This document shows positions 47,132-57,656 of a stretch of DNA of 64,000 bases, one piece after another (the first letter of the stretch is position 1; each line of letters opens with the position of its first letter). The notes beneath the pieces are model-generated. The model did no database searches. It was not told the DNA's origin and worked only from the letters and a program-made list of their open reading frames with translations. The translations under genes and the position numbers were made by a program. This stretch comes from Gonapodya prolifera JEL478 (Eukaryota; Monoblepharomycota; Monoblepharidomycetes; Monoblepharidales; Gonapodyaceae): contig KQ965777.1 in the NCBI GenBank assembly GCA_001574975.1, positions 1-64,000 on the forward strand, read 5' to 3'.

Positions 47132-49436
47132 ATGACAACCGTCACCGATAAAGTCAAGCCCAAACAGGCACGTGTGCATGCATAGGAAGGGAATCGAGCG
47201 ATCCATGGCGAGGACGCGGGGAATCAACGTCTTTGTATTGCGGGATTCTTCACCTGGGGTGACACTTCAACTCATCCTTTTCTGTTAACAGAACGTCTGT
47301 CTCATTTGCATAGACGGATGGTACGTCCCGTGCTTTATCTCTGTCAATCTTCTGTAGAAAACTAGAATGATGATTCATCTGAATGGACCATCCCATCACA
47401 CAATCCGATTGTGCATGAAACAGGGGAAACTCTCCGCGTTCAGACCACAAGGGTGATGCAATCTGGAACGCAAAGCATCCGGTCATGCAAGGGTTCTCTA
47501 AAACGTACCCTGACTCCGTCACCGAGATTGAAGCCCACGGACTCTTCGTTGGACTTCCCGAAGGACTTATGGGAAATTCTGAAGTCGGACACCTCAACAT
47601 TGGCGCCGGAAGGGTCGTGTACCAGGTCGGTAGCAGGGTTGTGTGGTGACTCAGCTGTGTTCGGCGGAAACCAAAAAAATTCGGCGACTCGCAATCTTAC
47701 TGCAGGACATCGTGCGTATCGACCTCTCTATCAAAGAAAACAGACTTAAAGATCTGCCCAACCTCGTCAGCGCCTTTGAGCGTGCGAAGAAGGGAACAGG
47801 AAGGGTGCACTATCTCGGCCTGGTATGTCTTCTCTTGTTCCACCTATTGACAGAGTACAATAATCTCGCCGAAATCTATGCCCTTAATTCTTCAAGATTT
47901 CGGATGGTGGTGTTCACTCCCACATCCAACATCTGTTCGCCTTGCTGCAGGCCGCCAAAGAACACGGTGTCCCCGAAACGTTCGTTCACTTCTTCGGTGA
48001 TGGTCGCGACACCTCTCCGAGAAGCTCCAGTGAGTTTGACATCTAAATTCTGGCGGGATAAGCAATTGGAGGCCGAGAATCTGGTCTACAATGCGTGGTT
48101 AACAATGACACCGTTCCCAAAAATCTCCAGACACCTACCTGAAACAACTTCTTGAATACCTTCAGTCCATTTCGTACGGAAAATTGGCAACTATCACTGG
48201 CCGTTATTATGCTATGGACCGCGACAAACGATGGGAGCGCGTCAAAGTTGCGGTTGACGCTTTGTGCCACGGGGTTGGGGAAAAGACCACGGATCCCGTG
48301 AAAACCATTGAGGAGCGATTCGCCAAGAACGAGACCGACGAATTCCTCAAGCCCATCATTGTAGACGACCAGGGTTTGATCAAGGATGGCGACACTCTGT
48401 TGTTTTTCAACTTCAGGAGTGACCGCATGAGGCAGATCGTGTCGACTTTTGGTGTTGAGCCGAGACCGTTTGAAGTTGACATTCCAAAGAACCTCGTGAG
48501 TTGCATCCTCAAGTCTGCGCATCAAACAATTCCAACCTCACTTCGCAAATTCTATTCACATCCAGTCTATCACCACCTTCACCCAATACAACGCTGCATT
48601 CCCTTTCCCCGTCATATTCCCTCCGCAACGCATGGATGACGTCCTTGCCGAATGGCTTGCCAAGCACAACGTGCCTCAATGCCACATCGCCGAGACTGAA
48701 AAATATGCACACGTCACCTTTTTCTTCAACGGTGGTACAGAGAAGCAGTTTGATGGAGAGACGAGGGATTTGATTTCGAGCCCCAAAGTTGCAACGTATG
48801 ACTTGAAGCCGGAAATGAGCGCACAGGAGGTTGCAAACAAGGCGAGTAGAACCCTCTGACTGTTCTGGTTCCATGCGATAACATTTGACATTCCAGGTTG
48901 CGGAGCGCGTCTCAGAGGAAAAGTTTCCATTCGTCATGTGCAATTTTGCTCCTCCTGGTACGTCTTCCTTCTGATGACCTGCACTAAGTTTGTAACTCAA
49001 TTTTTCTTTCTTTCTTTGTAGACATGGTGGGGCATACAGGGATCTATGACGCAGCCATTCACGCTGTGGAGGCGACTGATGCTGCTATCGGCACGATCTA
49101 TGAGGCCTGCAAAGCCCATGGTTACGTTCTCTTCATAACTGCTGACCATGGGAACGCAGAGAAGATGCTTGCGGAGGATGGCACACCACACACTGCTCAT
49201 ACCACCGCCAAGGGTGAGTTCGTGGGAATGGAATCGCGTGGCATTCGAGAGAAAATCTGACATTCTTGTGTGATTTGTTGTCCACCAAACTAGTTCCGTT
49301 TGTAATGACGTCTAACGATCACAAATTTGACCCCACCAAGCCAGGAAGCCTTTGTGATGTTGCACCCACCATCTTGGAGGTTATGGGATTGCCCCTACCG
49401 GAGGACATGACTGGCAAGTCACTGCTGGCTGCTTAG
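47132..49436 (+). CDS. gpmI: 2,3-bisphosphoglycerate-independent phosphoglycerate mutase
   Basis: Cofactor-independent enzyme, unrelated to the dPGM used by yeast; it interconverts 3- and 2-phosphoglycerate in glycolysis. Start 47132 (MTTVTDK). The exon 1 donor is uncertain (GTCAAG after DK, or a GC-type site after KPKQ). Markers: [10 protein letters not shown] (metal ligand Asp), the phosphoserine motif [48 protein letters not shown] (as [12 protein letters not shown]), [70 protein letters not shown] split by introns, [13 protein letters not shown], and [16 protein letters not shown]. It ends MTGKSLLAA. Full length, about 520 residues; all metal and catalytic motifs look intact. About ten short introns. 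Confidence 0.88.
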
Positions 49437-49609
49437 ATATAACTATGTGTAGAAAAGTAACTTGTAGATGTGTGAACTCTCACAAAAATGACCAAACTTT
49501 CTTTATTTAAAAGCATTCCAACGAAAGAAAATTATGCAGCATTACGACGCCTGCAAACCACCACTGATCGTTCTGATCATTTAACAATTTCTTGCTCTTT
49601 CCCTCCGAG

Positions 49610-50603
49610 TTACTGCGCCGGCGTGTCTCCTAGATGTCTCTCGTGCGCTTTCTCGACCACTGCACGTTGCACCTCTGCCTTCTTAGCTCGGATCTCGTCG
49701 GGGACTGGGGTGCGAGATTGGGCGCGACGCGCTCTGAGAGAGGAAACAAATTATAATGAGCTCGATTCCGATATGGGAAAACGAAAGGCGATATCGTCCG
49801 AGCAGTTCACACCGTGTCAAGCGCCGAAAGCAGAAATACTCACTGCTCCTCATCCTCAAGTCGAATAGCCTGTTTGACACCCTGCTTATGAAGGAGCTCG
49901 GATTCGGCGTGCGCCTGTGTGACCGTTGTGGTTTCCGCGGTTGAGTGAACGAGACTCATGTTAGACAAAGTCAACACCAATATTCTTCCAGCTCATTACA
50001 TGCAGTTACCTCCAACAATAATAGAAGTGCTCACCTTTTGTTCTTCGGCAACCCTTCGCGCCCTCTCCGCCTCTTCCTCCTTCTTGACTTCAATCTGTGA
50101 GAGACGACGAACAAGCTTCTCCTGAACGGCGGTTTTCAGGTCCTCCTTTTGATTGTAAATACGGAGAGGTTCGATTGCAATTGTAAGATTTAGTCCAAAT
50201 TGAATCTTTGACAGACACCCTTTCCTTGAGTCCCAATCAAATGATATACATGGAATGTAAGTTCCGAATGTTCACGGAAGAGTATTGAGGCCCCAAATTC
50301 GAAGATTTGTCCCGATTGGGTGAGATTGGTTTGGGTGACAGGACAGCCCTCAGCGACATGACAAGCCATGGGCATGTCACCAAACGTCAATTGGACTGCT
50401 CTTTCCGTCGATTCTCTCAGTTTTCGCGTCTTTTCTGGCGTCTCTGTCGTAGTTCGAGGAGGAGACCGCGTCAAGTGAGTGCACCAACACACCTGGCTTC
50501 GTCTTTGCTGTTCGTCCTTGAGGTCATGCGTAATCTGTCTAGCAGAATTCCTACGCAAGAGTTCCTCTTGAAACAGTGTCTTTTGATCCTGGATTGCGCT
50601 CAT
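49610..50603 (-). CDS. Small charged coiled-coil locus, gene model unresolved
   Basis: Exon 1 (start 50603) encodes MSAIQDQKTLFQEELLRRNS ... DEQQRRSQ and can splice in frame to TPEKTRKLRESTERAVQLTF. A middle exon reads IEPLRIYNQKEDLKTAVQEK then KKEEEAERARRVAEEQK. The last two exons are AETTTVTQAHAESELLHKQG and ARRAQSRTPVPDEIRAKKAE, ending LGDTPAQ (stop at 49610). Coding-like composition and clear GTGAGT donors support real exons. However the joins between exons 2-3 and 3-4 are not in phase in any simple way. The last two exons could instead be a separate gene of about 75 codons starting at 49959 (MSLVHSTAETTT). No family recognised. Confidence 0.45.
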
Positions 50604-50740
50604 GTTTGGGTGATGAGAGATTGTGCTTGCCTGGAACAATCCACCACACATGACATGAATGTGACTCAACTAAAACCTCTTTCTTTCTCTTGGCGAAATG
50701 ATAGGCAAGAGGAATCATTTATATAATCGAGCGAATAAGT

Positions 50741-50826
50741 GTGATATCTAATTTCAGGAATTGTTGTCCCTCCGCGAGTCCATGTGATATCTAATTTCAG
50801 AGACAATTGTCCCCGGCAAGTCCACA
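50741..50826. repeat. 43-bp tandem repeat, two copies
   Basis: GTGATATCTAATTTCAG starts at 50741 and again at 50784, each followed by a similar (A)TTGT(T)GTCCC...AAGTCCA/GAGTCCA tail. It sits between the coiled-coil locus (minus, start 50603) and the F-box gene stop (50884). Confidence 0.8.
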
Positions 50827-50883
50827 TGTCCAAGTCCACGTTCGAAAAAGTCCTCGCCTTCACTTCGATTACCGATACCCACC

Positions 50884-53800
50884 TCACCACCAGCCACCCC
50901 AAAATCCACCTGGAGCGCCGGCTCCACGTTCAACGTGTCCTGCTTCCCTAGCCTTTGAGGCAACGACCACCCTATCAGGTCTCCTCAGCCCTTCCGGAGT
51001 GGTGGGATCACCCGGCGGCGTATTGGTTGATGGGACGGGTAGCTCCGGGCGTTTTCCATCCACTCGTTTTCGTGTGTTTTCGATTTCGTTCTCGTCGTCC
51101 TCTTCCTCATACTCCTCGCCGTACTCATCGTAGTCAACATATTCTGATCCAGGCTGCTCCGGTTTTCCTCGAAGCGATGGCGCCACGTTTTTGTCGACAG
51201 GAGAAGTGGAGCCGTTCGAGCCACCACCACTCAAGGCTTGATCAACCGCCGGCGAATCAGTATCCTCAGTTCCTCGGTGAGACAATGGCTTTTCTGGAGC
51301 CTTGGGCGAAGATGGCGCCATCGCGATATCGTGGGGATTCGATTCCTTTGCTTGTACGGTACCCAGGGGTTGTGGAGATGATTCAGAAGAATTCAATGTG
51401 TTTGCTTTCGCTGGCACTGTTTCCTCCTTTGGGTCGTCATTGTTGGTCTCGTCAGCGTCCATTCTCTTCATTATTGTAGCGGCCTCCTCGTTTGTCCGAT
51501 TCTTGGCGACCTGGGCGTCCTTCAACCCCTTTCCTCCCACGCCAGGCGGGGGTGGGGGCGTCAGGACGGGCGGAACGTAGTCCGTCTCGCCACTAAAGTC
51601 GGGCGCCCAGGACGGGCCTGTAGGGACCGATCTAGGGTGACGGGCAGGCGCCGCTGGCGGGGAAGGGGAACGCGAGCTCGTGGTGGACGAAGCATCATCA
51701 GACTCGGAGGCTGATTCGGAAGAGCGGGAGCCCGAGGACGACGAGGAGCGGCGGAGGGGATGGCGCGTGCGAACGAGTCTGGCGACAACACCCCGTCCTT
51801 GCAAATGCAATGAGCTCAATCGTTTCGCCACACCACAGTAAATTGACATGCAAACTTACCACCACTACCGACAATCTTGCCCACTCCAACGGTAACGCTC
51901 ATACCCCTTCCCCGTTCCTCCACCACGAGACTGGCCACTCTGACCATGTCGCGGATCTCCCTGGCGCCCAACATTGCCAGGCCGCCTACCTCGACAAGGT
52001 CCAGCTTCGGTCGCTCGGTCAGAAGTCTGTCCCACACCAAGGGCGTCGGCGCCGCGGACACAAGGGGACCCGGGGTATCTTCCGGCTGGCCTGGTGGGGT
52101 GTGGAGGTCAAGGCGGAGTGAAATGAGACTGGTTAAGCGGTCGGCGAGAACAAGCCACGCGGCGTCGGGGACGACGGCCGGGGAGAGGGTAAGATGCGTG
52201 AGCTTAGGACAACAGAAGAGGATATGGGGTGGGTGAAGAAGTGGCGTGTGGGTCTGGGGCGCAAGGTATGTAAAGTGGCGGAGGTTGGGAACGTGAAGAA
52301 GAAACGCATAGCTGGGTCGGAAATTCCAATGAGCATTGGAGCGTTGAGTCACAACAGCGGCGGCAGTGTTCAGCTTTCGGGGAAAAAAGCTCACCCAACA
52401 GTTCCCAAACTCCATCCTCCCACTGCACTCGCAGGTGCCACGTTTCCAACTCCTTCGACCCACTCCACCTCCTCCACGTTTATGCCATTCGTCGCCTTTG
52501 GCACAGTTTCTAGTGACGTTCTTTTGGTCGCCCCTGAAGCGTCCTCCCCCGCGCCACCCGCGAACACAGTCTCGGCAAACGTCCACGCGCCACCGTCCCA
52601 GGGAGAGTCTCGCACCACCCATCGGCGCAAGTTGGGTAAGCGAGGAACCGCGATGTTCAAACCGCGCGAAGAGCGAAGATCGCGCACAGAAAAGGCCAGC
52701 AGGTGGACTACACGAAGACGAGACGCGAGTGGGGTGAGGAGAGATACGACGTCGTCGAGCGAGGCGCGCACGTGGCGGATGGAGAGGGTGAATGTCGCGG
52801 GTTGAGCGTGGGAGAGAGTGACGGTGGGAGTGGAGGAAACTAGAGGGAACTGAGGTGGAGGTTATTCCAGTGATGGGCAATAAACGAAGGTCATCCGCCT
52901 CTATCAAACTTCTCCTTGTGTTGGTCACTCTCGCCCAAAAACAGTGAGTCGCTCCCCAATTACACTGTTTCAACAAATGCCCAAGTGTGCTTTCCACACA
53001 CGTTGTCCACTTACGCGGTCTGGGTCTCCGTGACGGGGGTCTTTAGCGAGCCCTGTTATTGAAGACCGCTCGTCGTCGGCGTCGGAGGAGGGCGATGACG
53101 CGTTGGAGGACTTGTCATCGTCGTGGTCGGTCCCGGCATCCGATTTGGACTCGTACTCTGAGTCGGACGACCCTTGGTGGGACTCGCTCGAGCCAGATTC
53201 GTCTTGGGAGTTGCTCGAGACACTCGCCATGTCGTCTGTGTCGCTGCCGCCACGACGCGCGAGACGCCGCCTTGGTCTCCTCCTCCGCGCGTAAGGGTCA
53301 GTCTCCCTCCCTGACACTACCAAATTTGCCAAGTTCGGGAGCTGGTTCGCGACCTGTGCGACGAGGGCAACCCACGACGCGCCGGGCAAGTTGCCAACCT
53401 GTAATCTTTTCACGCTTCGGGCGAGATGTATCCCGTGGGGTGAGGCAAGCGCCACGGCGAGGCGGAGAGTGTCGCGGGTGGGATTGTTAGTGCGGACATC
53501 GGCAAAGAGGATCGGCCGGACGATTCCGGCGTGGTACGACGAGGCAAGAGAGAGCGAGGATAGGTCGCGTGGGTGGTCCAGATGGCGCGCTACCAGACGA
53601 AGCACCCGCGGCGGTAACGAAGGAAGGTTTCCACGTGGTGGGCTTGGATGCTTCGCTGGTACGGCGGATCCCGACATGGAGGCACCGACAGACGGTTGCG
53701 GTACTTCAGTGATGACATTTCCATGTGGCTCGTTTCCTTTGGTGGGGCCTGTAGCAACCCTGCTCTTCTTAATATCACCCTTTGGCAGTGCCGCAGGATC

Positions 53801-53929
53801 TCCGTTCCGCTCTAGTCCATGGGGAGGCTTCGGCTCCTGCTCCACGTCTGGGCTGTTCGGTGGCTGGCTCGAGGGTGACCCGTAAGTGTCGGGAATTGAG
53901 CGTGGGGTGGGCACTACGATGTAGGTCAT
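50884..53929 (-). CDS. F-box-like protein with leucine-rich-like repeats and acidic tail
   Basis: Start 53929 (MTYIVVPTPRSIPDTYGSPS). After a Pro-rich lead of about 95 residues comes an F-box-like helix set LPSLPPRVLRLVARHLDHPR / DLSSLSLASSYHAGIVRPIL, typical of fungal F-box/LRR proteins. LRR-like segments follow across introns: LPNLANLVVSGRE, HVRASLDDVVSLLTPLASRL, VPRLPNLRRWVVRDSP, HVPNLRHFTYLAPQ, CPKLTHLTLSPAVVPDAAWL and RLTSLISLRLDL. A Ser/Asp-rich insert lies at 53090-53230. The last exon (50884-51849) is a Ser/Pro/acidic tail containing YVDYDEYGEEYEEEDDENE and ending GFWGGWW. Likely substrate-receptor of an SCF ubiquitin ligase; no Skp1-contact proof is possible from sequence. Confidence 0.65.
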
Positions 53930-54285
53930 GGCATGTAAAGAAAAGCGAGTCGCTGCAGGCAGTCAGGACCGGCAGCAGTAAAGGTCTGCGTTCGAATCGG
54001 TTGTTGAGCTTATGCGGACAGTCCCCACAATTGAGAATCGCCACCCACCGATTACCAATGCAAGACGTTCTCTCTTCACCCGATGATCACACGCCGACCA
54101 CAAACGCAGTCAACTCTCTGAAGATGGCACAACAAGTAGGTCCCCAAATGAATGGCAGAGTTCCAAGTCGGCTTGATAAACTTGCTTAGGTCATGAAGCA
54201 GCGATGAAGACACGATTAACAACAATGTAAGGTGGTAATCTCCGCGTACAGTGGTTATGTAGCTTAAAAAAACTGATAATAATCC
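53930..54285. other. Spacer between F-box gene start and CorA gene end
   Basis: About 355 nt; promoter of the F-box gene and 3' flank of the transporter, both on the minus strand. A TTCGAATC box at about 53990 was tested as a tRNA T-arm and does not pair. No gene seen. Confidence 0.45.
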
Positions 54286-57264
54286 TTATAGTCCGTTGAA
54301 AAGATTCTTCCTGAAGAAAATGACAAGCGACGCGACGACAACTGCCAGCACAACAACCAGAATCCAGAAGTAGGTGTATCCGTTCGACCATGTCAGTTCA
54401 GGAATTCCGCCGCTGGTGCCGTCGCCCGCAAAGTTCATTCCGTCTGTGATGGGTGCATGGGAATGACATCAATTGCCACCGAGTGAGAGCCGAGAACCAA
54501 TCTTACTCACATACTCCCGCCACGAACGTCAGCGGCAAGAAGAACAGCGACACAATCGTCAACACAGACATAGTGCTGTTTTGGTTGAACGACACCAAGT
54601 TGAAGATCTGCACACCACGAACGAGGAGAGAATTCAATGAGACGTCAAAATCGTCCCCTGCAACTCTTCCACCACTCACCAAATTAATCAAACTCTCACA
54701 CGTCCGCTCCAACTCCTCCATCCCCTCGACCGCGGCGGTCACGTCGTCCAGGACATCATTGAAGTACGTCGCCGAGAGACCCACAACCCATGGCTCCCCG
54801 TTCTCCATCTTGTCTTGCTGCTCGGCCAGCGACGCGATCACGTGCTCGTGCGCGCGCAAGGCTCGCTTCACGACGGACAACTCCCGGTTCAAAAGATGGA
54901 TCTCCTTACAGAACCGTGTTTTGGGCGCGTTGAAGACGCGGTTCTCTGTTAGGTGTCAGTTAGGGTGCGTGAATATGACGTTGGAAGGATGTGAAAGGGG
55001 GGGGAGGGGATCCACATGGTGTTAGTACCAGGAATCACTTCACACTTCACACTGCCCTTTCGCAAAATCAGAAAACCACGTACCGAGCTCCTTGACATGG
55101 CTTCCGTACAGCGCAATGACACTGCCCGTGTTGTCCATGACTTCGTGCACGATGACGTTCATAAGGAAGCTTGCCTCAGGCCTCGAGCGGCGAAGGAGGC
55201 CCTTCCACTGGAGCGAGCTCGAAATCGACGGGTGGATGTAGTTGCCCGACGATGTCGGGAATATCGTAAGCAGCACGCCTGCACGTTGGAGCAAGAGGGC
55301 AAGCAAGGGCAATGTCTCAGACGAAGACGACACCAGAGAATGTCCGCCGAAGAAAGCACTACACACCGTTTGGAAAGAGAAGTACCGAAACCTGCTCCAC
55401 CACAGGAACCAGCCCTTGCTGGTTCGCCACCGAGTCCAAAATCGACCCCTCATCCAAATCCTCCGCCGGCCCGGCGTTCTCCTGAATCTCCATAACCCTA
55501 CTCGGCAGCGCAACGCCGCCACCCTGGGGGCCAGCCTTGACGGGGGACAGGCCCGTGGCATCGAGCGCACCCGACGCCCACGTCTTGGCTTTGCTTTGGG
55601 CCCACTCGGCTGCCCCGGCGATGTTGGCTGGCACGGGCATCTGCCTGAAGTGCCCGGGGGCCATCTGCGTCGCGGCGGCGAACATGGCGTGCGCGTGGTG
55701 CGACCCATGCGACCCGTGCGACGACGTGGCCGCCGCGGGGGTTTTGCCGATTGAGCCTTGCGAGCCCTTGGATGTCACGGTCACGGAAGGGGCCGCGGGA
55801 GGGGCCGCCGCGGTGGAAAGAAGTGGCGCCGCGGCGGATTTGGGGTCGCTGGGCACGGCGGTCGAGCCGGACGACTCGGCGATGGTGTCGGTAGGGACAG
55901 TTTCGGGCGCTTGGAGGGCTTCTGGACGCACCACAGCGGCAAAGAGCGCGGAGATGTAGTAGTCTTTTCGACAGGTCGGTATCGGGTCGGGCGGTTGGCA
56001 GAGATTTTGGGTGTTGGGCCGTCAGAAGCGACCTCGGGTTGTTGCCAAACGGAGCCACTTACGGTCTTCGTAGTTGTTGCTCTTGATTCTCTTGTTCATG
56101 ATGATATCCTGGACGGCTAGCGGGTGCACCTTGAGCTTTTCCGTTACGACTCGGATCGTGGGCCAGTCGATACCAGTCACGTGGATCCAGCGGACCGCGG
56201 AGTGGGCGGGGCGGGTCTGAGAGTCCGAAAATTTGATTCGATCAGATTTCCATAGCGTACAGAATAGCCTCTTCCGGCACCCACCTCTGACAGGGCCGCC
56301 CGCACGTCCTCGGGCCCCTGGTGCACGTTCTCCGTAATTTGTTCGGCATTGTAGTCGGTGATGTAGACTTTGCACGACAGGTCGTGGATGCGCTCGTTGT
56401 TGTCTAGATACGTAGTGAAGAATGAGATGTTGCGTCCCGGTACATCCAAAAACTGCAGAAGACGAACACACCAAAGAACGGGTGCTCAAACTTGGGGTCT
56501 GCGCCCTGGACGATAAAACTCGGGGGAAGCCCGTCTTTGCTCAGACGGAACAGAGATCCGGCCATGCCTGGCTTGCCCGGGGAAGAGGCTGTGGAGAGCC
56601 TCCTGGCACGGGGTGCTGCTGGGTCTTCGACAGACACTCCAAGCAGGTCACCATCTGCAACCTGGGCCACGTCACTCGACAAGAGCGCGCCCGCACGGTC
56701 AGGAATGCGAAACGCAATCTCTGCCCTGGTCTGGGCACGTCGCTTGATGGCCTTCTGGTACCTGTCCACCACGTCGTCTTTGGGCGAGAATGTAATGTGA
56801 CGCTTGCGCAAATGGTTCCCCTCGGGCTGGGCGGTTCTCAGATTTGAAATCGTCTGGCTCCACATGGTGGAGGCGTTGGATTGGGGTGGCGCGGACACCC
56901 GTGGTCTCCCGGATTCGGCACGATCCTTCTCAACAGCGGCAGCGACACGAGTTTTCCATAGAGAGGGCTTGGCATTCTGGGTCTGCGATTGCGCGCCGGT
57001 TGGCGCAGGGTTGGTATCGGCAGGGGAGGCAACCTCCGTGCGTGCAGACGAGGCGTTTTCCTCGGCCGTGGTGGCAGGCGCCGAGTCCATTGTTGACAGG
57101 AGGGCAGCCTCTGTATCCTCGGTGTTTGGCGATCCGCCGGACTCGTGCGACGATGGGTGGTCGCCGTGGTGGTCGTTCGCCTCCGACCGCGAGGGGCGTC
57201 TCTGGAGCGCGGCGACTGCGCCGTGCATGTGGGAGATGTGCACGTTGGCCGTCGGAACTGGCAT
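54286..57264 (-). CDS. CorA-type magnesium transporter (Mnr2/Alr1-like)
   Basis: Start 57264 (MPVPTANVHISHMHGAVAAL). The long N-terminus is disordered, then ISFSPKDDVVDRYQKAIKRR (as ITFSPKDDV...). The CorA core reads FLDVPGRNISFFTTYLDNNE, VRWIHVTGIDWPTIRVV, KLKVHPLAVQDIIMNKR and, after an insert, NVIVHEVMDNTGSVIALYG, FNDVLDDVTAAVEGMEELER. The two terminal TM helices are SVLTIVSLFFLPLTFVAGV and YTYFWILVVVLAVVVASLVI, flanking the signature YGMNF formed across an intron. A region of about 190 residues rich in Ala, Ser, Pro and His (SSHGSHGSHHAHAMFAAATQ) interrupts the cytoplasmic domain. It moves Mg2+ across the plasma or vacuolar membrane as a pentamer. Stop TAA at 54286. Confidence 0.84.
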
Positions 57265-57656
57265 TGCAGTGGGTGGATGGGTGTTGTCGGTGTGGCGTTC
57301 TGTGGCAGCCAGGGACGCCAGACGAGAACAAGCTGTATGCCAAGCATTGCCGATGAAATATTTATTATTTTTGTCCCTTTTGTCGAAACCAAAATTAGAG
57401 TAAACGCACAAAATACACGAGGCGAGAGTCGAAGGCATTCGGAGGAAGAGACGTGCACTATGAATGGGGGAACACTTGGACCCAATGAGCACACCTGAGA
57501 ACCGAAAACACATGACTTTCTCGAGTGGCTCTAAAGCAGATTTCAGCGTTGCGTAAATAAACTCCTGTTTCGGCCTTCTGCTCTTTGTGGTCAGGATTGG
57601 TTCAAAGCTATCAATTAACCAAAACGGATCCGACAATTATAAATTAATCTAGCACT
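57265..57656. other. Spacer between two minus-strand transporter genes
   Basis: About 390 nt, AT-rich at 57600-57650. The frame of the CorA gene stays open upstream to 57636 but without family resemblance. No independent gene seen. Confidence 0.45.

Noticed and set aside
45636-49436. Biosynthetic or glycolytic gene cluster
   Set aside because: Only two related enzymes adjoin; the neighbours are a low-complexity protein and a coiled-coil locus, so a cluster is not supported.
53960-54020. Possible tRNA T-arm (GTTCGAATC)
   Set aside because: T-stem has three mismatches and no cloverleaf can be drawn.
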